Source of the DNA: Plumapathes pennacea | Lineage: Eukaryota > Cnidaria > Anthozoa > Antipatharia > Myriopathidae | Reading direction: 5' to 3' | DNA: 64,000 nt | NCBI GenBank assembly: GCA_964036295.1 | Contig: OZ038468.1 | Location: 1,572,001-1,636,000, forward strand | Part shown: positions 10,414 through 42,870 of the stretch, one piece after another | Position numbering within the stretch: the stretch's first letter is position 1 | Layout of the letters: each line of letters begins with the position of its first letter | The notes under the pieces: model-generated | Told to the model about the DNA's origin: nothing | Databases searched by the model: none | Seen by the model: the letters and a program-made list of their open reading frames with translations, nothing else | Made by a program: the position numbers and the translations under genes

Positions 10414-10890
10414 TTAGAATATAGGAAATATAAACGATAAGTCATTGTGTGCAATATCAAGAGGTACAATTTCCTTTACTTTCGAAAAATCGAACTTTTC
10501 CCGGTGAGAATTGATGAGAATTGATGTCAGTACTCGGCACACTGACGTCATGCATCCGGTTTCATGTTTCGCTGTGTTGCAATACAAGCACTGCAAAACA
10601 ATGGCCACACGAATGCGAAGCTGCTGGCACTGAGGAATTTGTTTCCAGAGGTTAAAGAAACGCCACCTTACGTCCATCATTTCACTATTAACACGATCGA
10701 TGCATTCGCCTTTTATCAGGACAGGCGGAGCGTCTGCTGTAGCAAAGAATAGCGTGTCGCTGCTCAGTTCAATGTGTCGCTTACAAAAGTTCTTGGGCGC
10801 TGGCAAATGCACAGTGTCGCCCTCCAACGCCTGCAAAAGATCGGTCCAAGCAATGATAGTGGGACTCCATCTGAAGTCATTCAGGAAGAT
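10414..10890 (-). pseudogene. Broken P-loop ATPase-like reading frame (mobile or virus-like element)
   Basis: A minus-strand open frame with EIIFLNDFRWSP (Walker-B-like strand), then LLQALEGDTVHLPAPK, then LFFATADAP and MMDVRWRFFNLWKQIP. The order resembles the middle to C-terminal part of helicase-like ATPases common as uncharacterised proteins in invertebrate repeats. An in-frame TAG sits immediately upstream, no ATG opens it, and no Walker A is visible, so it is a fragment. The family assignment is from memory of the motif style and is uncertain. Confidence 0.4.
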
Positions 10891-11116
10891 TATCTCCGCC
10901 TACTCAATTTTCGCGCCAATTTACAATATTTTTCTTAAAATTAAGCCCTATTGACCTCCTAATATCACTGAAAACTCGCGCTAAACTAATTATTTCTTAG
11001 TAAATATATCAAAAATACATGCACAGCGTTTATAAAATGTACTCATCCAAATTTGGCTACAATGCATCAAATCCTCTAGAAGTTATGGACATTTTTAATT
11101 AACTCGCGTCATGGAG

Positions 11117-11372
11117 ACAATCCTGGCCAAAAGTCGTGGGACACTTAGCCTTTTATCTAAAAATTATGACACTTTCCCTCTTCCCACCCCCCTCCCCCCT
11201 TGCAATGTTGAATGAATGTGCTCAAAGTGCACTCCCATTAAGCGACATTGTATGGGGGGGAGGGGGAGGACTAAGTTTTGAAAACAGGAGCCGCTTTCGT
11301 TGTTCAACAAGGAGTGGTGGTGAAAACATAGCATTTTTTCAGAGTGTCCCACATACTTTTGGCCAGGATTGT
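11117..11372. mobile_element. Tc1/mariner-type MITE family C, copy 2
   Basis: Same sequence and orientation as 9119-9374 with only a few differences; TA at the right flank. Recent duplication or insertion. Confidence 0.75.
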
Positions 11373-12946
11373 AGGCCTTCATATTGCTTTGCACACTATA
11401 AACACATTTAATTTGACTGGCTTCAGTTTGCAATTTTGAAATTATGGCATGTCTTGTAACCTGGGTATAAGTTACTGTAAATTAGGTTCAGTTTTATTAT
11501 AAACTTTAGCTGGAGACTGGTGTCATTTCACAGGAGATAGGATGGGTATAGTATATTTGTTGCATAAATTAGGATTGGTTTGAGCATGTGTAGTATCTGT
11601 GAATGGAGAGAATGATTAAACAGTGTGTGTGATACCATGAGGTTGACTTGAGATTGAATGCTATAGTTGCCACATGAGTTTGGGGGATTCCATTAGCAAG
11701 ACACCTACAGCTAAGACATGCACATGCCCTTGAACATAGCCTGGGCAACTCAATGTTTTCACTTTTTTTACTATACTGTTGTTTATATAATATTATTGGT
11801 TTTTGTCTTATTCCAGAGTTACAACATACATACAATACTACTGGTATGTAGTACAGAGTACAATGCACAGATTATTCACAGCGCCACATCACAGCTGGTG
11901 TAGGGACAGTCAGAGAACAAAGCAAAAAAGTACAGAAGGTATGTAAAAATCATTCAGTTACATTATTATGTTTTAGTAATAAGTTCCTGCCTAATATTGC
12001 CAACCATCCAGCCTATTACTGTAAATAATTATGATTCCCGAGCAAGCTGATTCTCTTTGTTAATTTTTGAATCAGGCTTGAGTAAACAAAAGACAGAAAC
12101 AGGCAAATTCTTAACGATGTCATTCTCTCGGTTAAATTTTCCACTTTTTAGGCCAGCTTGCATGAACTGTCGTGGCATGAAATTTTCTTGGGAGTTTAAT
12201 TTTGCGGATTGCTGATTGTTTGCGTTTTGCTGGAAGCTTTTTTGCGAATTTAGATTTCAGATTTTATTGTTGGGAACAAATTTTTGTGGATCTCAGGCAA
12301 GCTTCTGTCTGGTATTTCACGTTTGCACTGGTACATAGCAACTGGATCGTCTCCTCTAGAGTTATATAAATTTACACAGAGACCGCAGACACTGTTCATT
12401 TTGTTTCAATTGCAAGAAAGAAGGCTGTGATATTGTTTGCAACCAACTTAATTGAAATTCAGTAATCTAATTATAGATAGAGTAAAATTTCGCAGATTTT
12501 TTTTTTTTTTTTTTTTTTGCAAGAGTTTATTTTCGCGGGATTTAATTTTTGCAAATTGTCGGAAAAACTGTGAAATTCGCGAAAACAAAACTCCCGCGAA
12601 AATTTCATCCCACACGGTATTTAGATACGAACATATTGTGTTTACAAATCTCCTCGCTATACGCTGGGAATCAAGTATGACGTTTCATTTGCCTCATTTT
12701 TGTTTGACATAGGATCTGTACCGGAAGTAAAAGGTTGAAAACATCACTTTCACGCTCCACTCTGATTGGTTGATTTTCACAGGAAGTTATTTGGTTCGTA
12801 CTAAAAATAGCCGAAGGTTTAGAAGAAATTGCGTTATAAGTTATGGGCTTTTCTGCTTGTGTCTGACAAACAAAGTGGTTTTCAAAAGTGAGAACTGAAA
12901 AAGTGAGGCTAACATGCACAATTAAATTCCAATCAAATTTGCTTTG
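11373..12946. other. Intergenic, no supported gene
   Basis: Contains a poly-T run near 12499-12518 followed by a GCGGGA / TCCCGC inverted motif around 12530-12605. The short open frames here have no recognisable features. Confidence 0.5.
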
Positions 12947-12979
12947 CGCGGCGCGCGCGCGCGCGCATGGCTGACGTCA
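12947..12979. promoter_or_regulatory. (GC)n tract and CRE-like site upstream of the intronless gene
   Basis: An alternating GC tract ends near 12966, and a palindromic TGACGTCA lies at 12972-12979, about 100 bp upstream of the ATG at 13077. TGACGTCA is the consensus cAMP-response element bound by CREB/ATF factors. Position and symmetry suggest a promoter; function is untested. Confidence 0.5.
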
Positions 12980-13076
12980 TAAACGCAACTTCCAGTTTCG
13001 TACACTTTTGCGAATCTTGATCGAGAGAAGTTGTAAAACGATTCGCTGCGTTAAAAAGTGCTTCAGTTGAAGGAAA

Positions 13077-14513
13077 ATGGGAAGCTCTTGCTCTTTAATT
13101 GGCTGCACCAGTTCAAAAAGTACGCCGGTCATGTCGATAGCTAAGCCAGACCCAGATGTGGAAACAAACAAGCAAAAACAACGCACTCGGGTACAGAACA
13201 TAGTACAGCGCTCCGAGGCGCCGATGCTTGTCCCAGGCCAACTGCGTCGTGATGAGTCTGTTAGCAAGCCGCGTCGGATTAATGTGCAGCCCCGGCCTGA
13301 CTCAGCGGAAGAGCGGAGGGCCTATATTTCACTGGAAAAAGAGCGTCAACGCGTTATGGCCATGGATACTCACTTGCGCTGTTCCAACGATGTTGATGTT
13401 ATCGAGAGTCGATTCTCCAGAATTTATCGCGAGACGTCGCCAAACTACCGGCCAAATCTCGGGCGAAAAACCGAGGGAATTCCCACTGACGTGCGTGGAT
13501 CAATTCCAAGACGGATGAAGTGGAAGGAGCTGTACGTGAATGTCATGAAACCCCGGGAGCAGATCATGTCCATTTATAACACCACTGCTGCAAAGTGCAC
13601 AAATCCCAACCCAAGGGGGGTCCTAAACGTCAGCCCTGTCGCCCCGGACGATTTGGCGGAGCGAGTTGAAGTTCGTACACCACTGCCACAGAGAGCAGAC
13701 AGATTGAAAGCAATGAGAGCGCGACTCAAACAGAAGCTGAGGAAGCCAAGACTGAAGAAGAAGGACTCTACACGACGGCCGACTCGTGGAGACTGGGACA
13801 TAATGAGTGTGATCTCGATCAGTGATGAAGACGATGAGACGGAGGTGATCCTGTACAGCAAAGACCAGGATTGCGAAGAATTCTCGTCTGATGAAAATGG
13901 TGATCAAGAGAGTGGTGATGAGTCTGAAGCTGTTTCATTGTGCCGGGGACCACACAGCTTGAGCGCAGAGGACAAGAAACACCAGAGTCGCGCCGCGTAC
14001 ACCCCAGAGCCTCATACAGGTGCGCGAAAGAGCTGCACTCCAACCAGGAAAACGTCGCGCGCTTCCTTCTCTTCCGAGCTGATCAATAATATCTGCAGGA
14101 AGACCTCAAGCGATGATGTTGAGGAAGTGATTGTTCTTCCTGAGAAAGTAGCTAAGCCCGCTGCAAGACCGAGGAGAGGTAACGTGTTGAGAAATGCGTT
14201 TTTTAGATTGAGCAAAGCGTCTTCACGGGTCCATCCTTTGGTCGTTGTGGAGCAGCCTTCAACTGGAGGCGCCTGGGCTGAGAGGAGCAACAGCGGTGAT
14301 TCATCTAAGGACCGTACAGCCCCGAGCACCCCAGCCGCTGAGTGCCAAACCAAGCCTTATCGTGTTATCAACGTGGCGCCTTCTGCTACTGAAAGAAACG
14401 TTACGGAGGAGCCTTCTCGTGTAGCCCGGGTTCCTCCTCGTTTCAGCTGGAGTCCAGAGCAACGTTTAGCTCGTCGATTTAATGCATTCGACAACTCTCC
14501 ATGGGAGTTCTGA
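13077..14513 (+). CDS. Intronless disordered protein with N-terminal lipidation signature
   Basis: A 478-aa single-exon frame opens at an ATG with A at -3. It starts MGSSCSLIGCTSS: Gly2 and Ser6 fit the N-myristoylation consensus, and Cys5 and Cys10 could be palmitoylated, so the product may attach to the inner membrane surface. About residues 15-70 and 75-230 are rich in Arg, Lys, Pro and Ser. Residues about 245-285 are strongly acidic (SISDEDDETEVILYS, SSDENGDQESGDESEA). The rest is Ser/Pro/Arg-rich with no folded domain I can name. Codon content and the absence of stops over 1.4 kb support a real gene, as does the GC-rich CRE-bearing upstream region. I do not recognise a family. Confidence 0.7.
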   Translation: MGSSCSLIGCTSSKSTPVMSIAKPDPDVETNKQKQRTRVQNIVQRSEAPMLVPGQLRRDESVSKPRRINVQPRPDSAEERRAYISLEKERQRVMAMDTHLRCSNDVDVIESRFSRIYRETSPNYRPNLGRKTEGIPTDVRGSIPRRMKWKELYVNVMKPREQIMSIYNTTAAKCTNPNPRGVLNVSPVAPDDLAERVEVRTPLPQRADRLKAMRARLKQKLRKPRLKKKDSTRRPTRGDWDIMSVISISDEDDETEVILYSKDQDCEEFSSDENGDQESGDESEAVSLCRGPHSLSAEDKKHQSRAAYTPEPHTGARKSCTPTRKTSRASFSSELINNICRKTSSDDVEEVIVLPEKVAKPAARPRRGNVLRNAFFRLSKASSRVHPLVVVEQPSTGGAWAERSNSGDSSKDRTAPSTPAAECQTKPYRVINVAPSATERNVTEEPSRVARVPPRFSWSPEQRLARRFNAFDNSPWEF

Positions 14514-15608
14514 TTTGGTGAAACACCATGCGTACATGTTTGGACTTGCGTTTAAAGCTAGTTGTTAAAGAAAAAAGTTTCCATTGATTGTTTTATGAAA
14601 GGCTCTCGCATATCTAAAACTTTGAGAGCCGCTGAATTAGAACACTATTTATTGATGGTAATGGTGATATTGATAGTATATTGCAGGACTGTTTTTTGTT
14701 GACATTTCCGAGAATTACAATCTAATAACTTATATGGGAGATATTTTTCTTTGACTCCTTCTTCAAAACCCTGAAATGTAATGCACTTCAGATATTATTG
14801 ATGCTGTTTAGTGTTTCCCAAAGTAGCTCGTCTCCCACGTACTGTATAATGTAGTTCCTAAGTAGAACTATTCGTTGACGCAGTGTTCACGCCGGTGTGT
14901 TGACAGTACAGTTTGCCCTTTTGGTACTGGCACTATGTAATCATTAGGTTCGTTTTAAGCTGGTCCGATTTCTTTAATCTTGTGAGGCCTTTCTGTCTAT
15001 TTTGCATTCGCTGAAATAGTATGTTGTGAGACGGCGTTTTTCCTATATATTGGGAATAGTCCCACAGGGGTAATATTCTACACCGATATATATGGGTGTT
15101 GAACCCAAATATTGCGTCGGTCTTTTGCGAACAGAGATTTGTGTTATTTTTAGTAGTCCGTTTTATCGACCTCTCTGCGAGCTAGCTGCAGCAACTTTAT
15201 TCACTGCGCCTGAAATAACCGATGTATCATGATAACCTCCATTGTTTGCTATGATAATTGCATTGTACTTTAGTTCAGTAAGTTGACATTAAATCAACGA
15301 AACATGTATACCAACAGACTACGCAGTCAGTTATTCCTTTGCATTGAATCTTAGTTGTTGTAGTTCATCCTTCGCTGCTTCACTTTTGTTGTCTTTTTTG
15401 TTTTGACTTGAGGGTTCACACGTTCATTTCCGAGATTATAATGCAGATTCTTACGGCGTAAAAGCTCAAGTGACGTAGTCAGTGAGATTAGCTTTTATCT
15501 GAGCAAGCTATTTAAGAGGCCCTCTCAGCCTTTTCAATGTTTTTCTGGAAATCCAAGGCTGAATTTGGTTCCCAACACGAAAGAACGTAACTAATCGAAA
15601 GAAAACAG
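14514..15608. other. 3' flank of the intronless gene
   Basis: AT-rich, no coding signal. An ATTAAA near 15288 is a weak candidate poly(A) signal. Nothing else supportable. Confidence 0.4.
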
Positions 15609-15841
15609 CAGTCCTGGACAAAGTCTTTGGGACACCCTGATCATGGGGCTATTTCGTTGATATCACCCACTTTGGCTGACCTAGTTAGCCAAAAAGGTAC
15701 CCGCTCTCCTCTCCCCCCGATCAATGTTGGTTCAGGGCTGAAAGATGCACAATTCAACATTAAAGTCGGGGAGGGGGTGGCACGAAAACTGAAAGTTAGA
15801 GGACTTTGTCCTAGTGTCCCAACATTTTTGACAAGGATTGT
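15609..15841. mobile_element. Tc1/mariner-type MITE family C-related, copy 3
   Basis: CAGTCCTGGACAAAGTCTTT with GGGACACC at the left, and GTGTCCCAACATTTTTGAC with AAGGATTG at the right. Same end design as the 9119 and 11117 copies, but a diverged interior. Confidence 0.65.
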
Positions 15842-16382
15842 TTAGGAGCACTTTTAGGTCAAAAGAAACTAATCTCCTCAAACGAGTTGGATGGTAATAG
15901 ATTGCTATTCATCTTTCGACTTTCGGGGCCCCCCAAAAATGGCGGATCAATGAATAGCAATTTGATAAATTTGATAATCTTTCGTGCTGGGAACCAAATT
16001 CAGCCTTGGATTTTCCAGATGTAAACAAAAACATTGAAAAGGCTGAAAGGGCCCCTTTAAAAGCCACGTTCTCTAAACAGTACGGTGTTACCTGACCAAC
16101 GTAACCCTTTTACCCATAAGAGCGATCAACTTCAACTTTCTCCGTCACTTTTTATGAAATGTATATACCTGATATACTTGTGTTATACGTACTGAGTTCT
16201 TCACAGTGAAACCGCAAGCACAAGGGTCAAATATTCTAATTTTCTTGCGGTTGCTTATGTTTTCGTCACTCGTTTTCACGGACACATATCTCTTGTTCTG
16301 GTGTCGCTTAAGAAAACCAGTCTCAAGTTTGTGTTTTTGAAGTTTTTCAGTCTCCAGGTGGCATCAGGATTTGCTCGTGCTT

Positions 16383-16592
16383 ATATTTAAGTATATTATA
16401 AATACCATTGAGTAATGGCCTGGTAAAACGAGGACACATTGTGGCGGCAAGTCATTGCTCGCGCGCACATGTTTCCCAAATGTTGCCCCGTTTTGACATC
16501 CAGAAAACATAGAAGGACACAATGTTGCCGCCACAATGTTTCCTTGTTTTACCAGGCCATTACTCATGGTATTTATAATATACTTAAATATA
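16383..16592. mobile_element. MITE family A, copy 2, within a longer palindrome
   Basis: The inverted repeat starts ATATTTAAGTATATTATAAA and continues through TAATGGCCTGGTAAAACG and GGACACATTGTGGCGGCAA. The right half mirrors it, for arms of about 65 bp. The interior shares CATGTTTCCCAAATGTTGCC with the 53844 copy. Confidence 0.8.
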
Positions 16593-16894
16593 ATGTAAAT
16601 TTGATTGCACCCGCAGTTTATGCTTGGGGGACTTGTATAAGCGGGCGCTGTGCATGTACTAGACGGGGACTTGCCCGTTCCCCAAGGGAGTCCAACTTAA
16701 GTATTAAAATACAGCTTTAACTGTAACAGGATAATTTGATGAGAGTACACGTGAAGGCATGTGTAATTTACGTAATACGAGAAAACTGGTTTGCTACTGG
16801 TTCAACAGGTTTGTCGTACAGTAGCTATATAGTTGGCTTGAATGCAATATAAAGTGTCATTTGAGTTGTCGCTGTGACAGAGTGCGACGACATC

Positions 16895-38150
<21,256 letters not shown>

Positions 38151-39611
38151 TACAGCCCACGCTAAACTTATGATCGGGCGCTTTTTAGATTACTTTTTGT
38201 AATTTTGACACAAAACTGAAGTTAATTACAACGCCAATCACAGAGGCTGTACGAAAACACGTTTAACCAATCAGAAAACCAAAATAATCTACGATAGATT
38301 GTAGGTAGAAAAGGCTGGACTAAAGAAAATCGTATTGACGTTTTATAGGGGCTCTGAAACTCGTGACTTGCTATCATTTTGCCTGAATGTGTGTGCCTTT
38401 ATCGCAATTTTATAAAACCGCCGTAGGCGAAAAACTAGTATTAGTGGTCACCTTCGGGGACAGCCAAATGACCGTTTAATAGAGGTCTGCTAGCAGGTAA
38501 TGATTATTAATTACATTGTGGCTGACTGGATCGGAAGCTGGTAAAAGAGGAATTTGACGTGCGCTGCCTAATCATGGCATTTTTACACTGATTACATGTT
38601 GTGTTTGATGAGCTGCTAAAAGAAATTGAACATGCTTGGCTTATTGTCGTGTCATATCGCAATGTTATCTAACTAGGTGACCGTTTAATAGAGGTGATAT
38701 ACAATAAAGTTAGCCAATTGGGGAATCTAAACGTTGGCCGCGTCCGCTTAATAGAGGTAACTGCTAATTAGAGGTTAAGTTTACAGTAATTAATTTAAGT
38801 GGAACAAATTCCGGGACTTTTACAAGTGACCGCTTAATAGAGGGTGACCGCCGAACAAAGGGTCGCTTTAATAGAGGTGGTTTGACTAATAAGTTAGACG
38901 TCTAAGTATGGGATCCATATTGCCTTGTAAGTGCGCGTGCTTACTTTATAGCGTTTATTAAGTGTTCTAAATACCAAAGATGCGCGTACATTTGTTAAAT
39001 TGAGCGTTGAAATGGATGCACTGGCAATGCTGTTTGTTCATCAGCAATCTTACGATCCCGTACTTACGCCGAACCTCTCAAAAAACATTAACTAAATGTT
39101 TCAAAAGTAGCGATATCAGACATTTTAACAAGATAATGAACTTGTAAACCACAGAAATCAGACAAAAAGTCATATTTTACGGATGACGTAATATCAAGAC
39201 CTGAAGCCTCAATCACTGGTAAACAGCGGTCTATGTTTTCAGAGCTTTGTAACCGCTCTGTATTGCAAATGGCGGATGAGTGAAAGCAATTTTAGTGGAG
39301 AATAGCTACTTAAACCGCTTCTAAAATCGTCAATGGCGTTCAGATCTGCTCTTCAGTTATCTTCGTACTTCAGGACGACTTGGATTTTCCTTCGCTACGA
39401 ATTCACGTGTCGAAATCGAACTAACATCTTCACCAAAGAGGTTCAGATGTGCAGACGGTGACAGGCGGCTATTCTAGTTGCTCTAATTGTGGCTCCAAAA
39501 GGTACGTCTAGGTGGAATAAGAGACGCTTGTATGGCGGAAGAACAGCTTCACTTTGTTTGATGAACAACAGTATGGGACACATTCAAATTCGTCTGGACA
39601 GCTTTTTTAAC
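38151..39611. other. 3' flank, degenerate repeats
   Basis: Includes a MITE-like fragment at 38220-38290 (CCAATCACAG, AACCAATCAG) and recurring TAATAGAGGT words preceded by GTGACCG between 38480 and 38880. No gene seen. Confidence 0.5.
38703..38708 (+). terminator. Candidate poly(A) signal of the TSP1-cadherin gene
   Basis: AATAAA about 550 bp after the stop codon. Tentative; no transcript evidence. Confidence 0.3.
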
Positions 39612-40263
39612 TAGACTGGCATTGCCAGTGAGCTCGCGGCGTGAGTTGCGTCGAGACCAGAATATACTAAAATGGAAAGTAGGGACAAGAGTGGAACTCC
39701 CAAGAGAGACTTCCAGTTTCTCACCAGAAAAATATCACACAGTTATAGAGAACTTGGCTGTTGACACCTTGCTCAAATGAAACCTGATTAAACTATAAAT
39801 TATCATTACAACACTCATACACTTGCTTCTTAAAGGTTGAGCGACCCTGCATTTTGAGAATGCGTGACATATCTTTTTATGCACAATTGATTTTTGACAG
39901 TTTGACTTCGACTCTTATTTCTAACGAGAGGCCACGATTAATCCAGCCTTCGCTTCAATACTTTTGTGTTTTCTTTTATTAACTGAATACGTTTCTTCTA
40001 TCAGGCTTTCGAGTTTTCGTGTTCTGTAACAAGCGAGGAATGTAACACGACACTTGTTTACGTCAATATTATTGCGGTTTTGTTCACAGTGTGTTCAATC
40101 ATTTGTGAACTGCAAACTCAATCCTCAGAATTATTTCGGTGTATTTTTCATATCTGGTATACAATGACCATTGCGAAACAAAGGCTACATGATCGAATGA
40201 AAGAAACATTTCAACAGGCAAAGTACGATAAGCAGAAGAATTTTATGAGGCAACAGATGTCAT
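39612..40263. repeat. 652-bp dispersed duplicate, copy 1
   Basis: Nearly identical to 55094-55745, starting TAGACTGGCATTGCCAGTGA and ending GCAACAGATGTCAT, with only a handful of substitutions. It includes a family S segment at 39716-39845. A roughly 60-codon open stretch is shared by both copies but has no ATG at its apparent start and no recognisable family. Confidence 0.85.
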
Positions 40264-40635
40264 GTACAAAGTAAAGCATAAATCGCCATTGTTTTGCGGC
40301 TAAAGCTCATCGTAGCTTTGGTTTTCGGCCTGTTATCTTCCCAGAAGTATTTCGTGCCGCCACAGAAAGTTTCGTCGGGACTAAATATTTAGCGGCGACA
40401 GAGAAATTTGCAATCCCCGAGCGGTATCCATCAAACATTTAGTTTACGGCTATTCTCAAAGCTTCCGCGGTGAACTAAAGAACGCAAGCCAAAATCGTTC
40501 CCTAAAATCCAATTTATCCGTGCATGTTCTACAGAGCCCAATGGTGTTGAGTTTGGATGGGATGCAGTTAACTTTTACACACAAGGAACGAGCAATTCAC
40601 TGGCCACATCTCGAGTTGTTTAGCGAAGTCAATTA

Positions 40636-40975
40636 CATACATACATACATACATACATATTTTTATTGATGCTCCCCTCAAGGGGCTTTTCAGCGACAAT
40701 TTGACTTCGCCATATTACTGTGGAGAACAGGCACTGAGGGTGGTCACTGCCAGAGATTTGTTTACGTCCTCAGTGGTTCTTTTACGTCCCCCCTGTCATC
40801 AAGTATAGAAGTATAGGGAGACGGGACCGCCATTTTACGTAGTCAGCCGAGCCAAGTGAAGATCTTACCATCTGCTGTTAGAAACAAAGGCAGCATCTTC
40901 TCTTCAATTATTTTAAGACCCTGAGTGCTGGTCCGGCCGGGGTTCGAACCCGCGACCTCCCGCACGAAAGACCGG
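40636..40975 (-). mobile_element. tRNA-derived SINE, 3' part
   Basis: Read on the minus strand: B-box GGTTCGAACC at 40941-40950 within GCGGGAGGTCGCGGGTTCGA, then a non-tRNA body, then a TATG/CATA tail at 40636-40662. The A-box half lies at 42834-42870, beyond an insertion. No functional tRNA. Confidence 0.65.
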
Positions 40976-42373
40976 TGTAAGAGTCTTTTTTGCCCCCCTG
41001 GCAAAATTGCCTCCCCGGGCATTTTTGCCTAGGCAAAAATGCCTCCCCGGGCTTTTTTGCCTAGGTAAAAATGCTTCCCCGGGCCTTTTTTGCCTAGGCA
41101 AAAAGGCCCTCTCTGGGCAAAAATGCCCCCCTTTCGCAAAATCATCGATTTCGAGTCACAGGTAATTCTGATCTACAAATCCGTGCGCAGCTAGTCCGTG
41201 CGTAAACATACGATACTAAAACGATCAAATTCAGAGCAGTGAACTCTAGCCAGACATCTGGATGTAATCAATTCATACTGTCAAGTGCTGCGTGACCTGC
41301 GGTCTCTTTGATGAACTGTTTCGGAGGGGTGAGGTGGGCGGACGGAGAGGTCTCTCTCGGAAGACATTTCAGTTCAGCGATCTGGGAACTTTTCAACTAA
41401 TACTGTATCGAATAATAGCTTACCCACGTTGTGCCTCTAATAGTACACTTTTACCTTTTCAATTGGGTTTAGTAACTTGACAGCCGGATACACTAATTAT
41501 TCAGTGGTGGACGAGAAACAGGTACTCCAAACGTTAATATTTCACGTTCAAACTTTACCCTGTACAGGATGTCATTGAAGTCGTTTGTTTCTAAATACAA
41601 CGGCAAATATTTATTTGGTCTTTGTTGAAATACATTTCCAGTTAAGTGGGAAAAGCACAAGTTGCGACCCTTAATATGATTATTGTACTTTGATTAGCAA
41701 TTGTAACTTGACATATCATGTCGGATACAATTGACTTATCACAGGCGAAAGCCAGATTGTCCAAAACGGCACACATTTGTAACGCTTGCCAAGGGCACGG
41801 AGCAGAACGAACTCACAGGTCACTAACATAACACTTTAATTACAAACGGTCTGAACGCTACGAGGAACCTCAGAAATCCCCTTCACAAGTCTAAAGTACA
41901 CGTACAGTCATACAGTAGAACAAAGGCTATACAAATAAGCGAAACAATAAAGAAAGGCTAGTTCACAATAATAATCAAGTATTGTACTAAATGGATATTC
42001 CAAAGATATCTGAGTTGTAACTCAATAGATTCAGACAAGTACTGTATTGTAATCACTAACTAAACGCAACACGGTGATCAGTGTTGGTTACAATATGATT
42101 AAACAAAATAAAAGAACGAACTTTTTAAATAATAGCTTGTCCGAAAGACCATCAAAACAGCAATTTGAAATTTGCTGTCGAAGATGACAAAGGCTTTGCC
42201 CTCGGAAATGCCAAGACAATCAATGACAGAGAAATCGCAGACAACCCACAATTTATTTTAGAAAAGTTTCAAAGCAAACCGCAAACCTGAATTTCAAAGT
42301 TCTCGAAATGGAAGGGAAAGAATATAAAAAAGTGAGGAGGGTAGTACCCTCCTTCCCCCTCTCCCCTGAGTTC

Positions 42374-42409
<36 letters not shown>

Positions 42410-42833
42410 GTGTTTTCTTTTCTCTCCATTGGCCCTCCCCTTCCGTTTGAGGAGGTGTTAAACAGACGCCGTGGTCAACCAGCGTGACGCGCGTCACGGA
42501 AGGTGCACGCTCCCTGTGGAGTAAGATAAGAAAGTCCGGAATCGGTGTCACATTTTGGCGCAACTGAATAATTCGCTTTTATGACGCCTTAGAAGAGTCC
42601 TGGTATTATGCTAACCTTTTTTAATATGCCTTTGTTTGTATTTAAGTATCCTTGTTTGGCTAGAGTTATTAGCAACTATTGAAACGACCTTTCTGAACGC
42701 CGGGCATTTTAGCCCAGGGGGGAAACTTTTGCTAGAGAATTTTTGCCTGGGCGGAAATGCCCGGAGGGCATTATCGCCTGGGATGAAATGCCCGGGGAGG
42801 CAAAATATTGGGGGGGCATTTTTTCCCACTACA
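40976..42833. mobile_element. 1.86-kb TIR element inserted in the SINE
   Basis: Flanked on both sides by CCGG (40972-40975 and 42834-42837). The ends are inverted and similar: TGTAAGAGTCTTTTTTGCCC against TGTAGTGGGAAAAAATGCCC. Both ends carry several subterminal copies of TTGCCTAGGCAAAA / TGCCTCCCCGGGC-type palindromic words. No transposase frame is visible, so it is non-autonomous. A poly-T run (about 30) lies at 42378-42407. Confidence 0.6.
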
Positions 42834-42870
42834 CCGGCACTCAACCAACTGAGCCAACCGGGCGGCGGTC
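42834..42870 (-). mobile_element. tRNA-derived SINE, 5' part with A-box
   Basis: On the minus strand GGTTGGCTCAGTTGGTTGAG then TGCCGG matches a tRNA-like A-box region. It continues across the insertion into the 40636-40975 half. Confidence 0.6.

Larger units (their letters stand above)
9375..11116. mobile_element. 1.74-kb inverted-repeat element holding an ATPase remnant
   Basis: The left end (AACGCGAGGCATACTAAAAA, then TGTCCATAACTTCTAGAGGA) matches the reverse complement of the right end (GACGCGAGTTAATTAAAAAT, then GTCCATAACTTCTAGAGG) over about 65 bp, with weaker similarity continuing inward. Each end abuts a family C MITE in direct orientation. Inside is a minus-strand reading-frame remnant at 10414-10890. 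It looks like a decayed DNA transposon or virus-like element. Confidence 0.55.

Noticed and set aside
16874-16894. Longer start for the TSP1-cadherin protein
   Set aside because: The upstream open stretch begins with GTG. The first ATG is at 16895 and gives a good signal peptide.
40941-40950. tRNA gene suggested by GGTTCGAACC
   Set aside because: Only a B-box; the matching A-box is 1.9 kb away across an insertion and there is no cloverleaf. Treated as a SINE.
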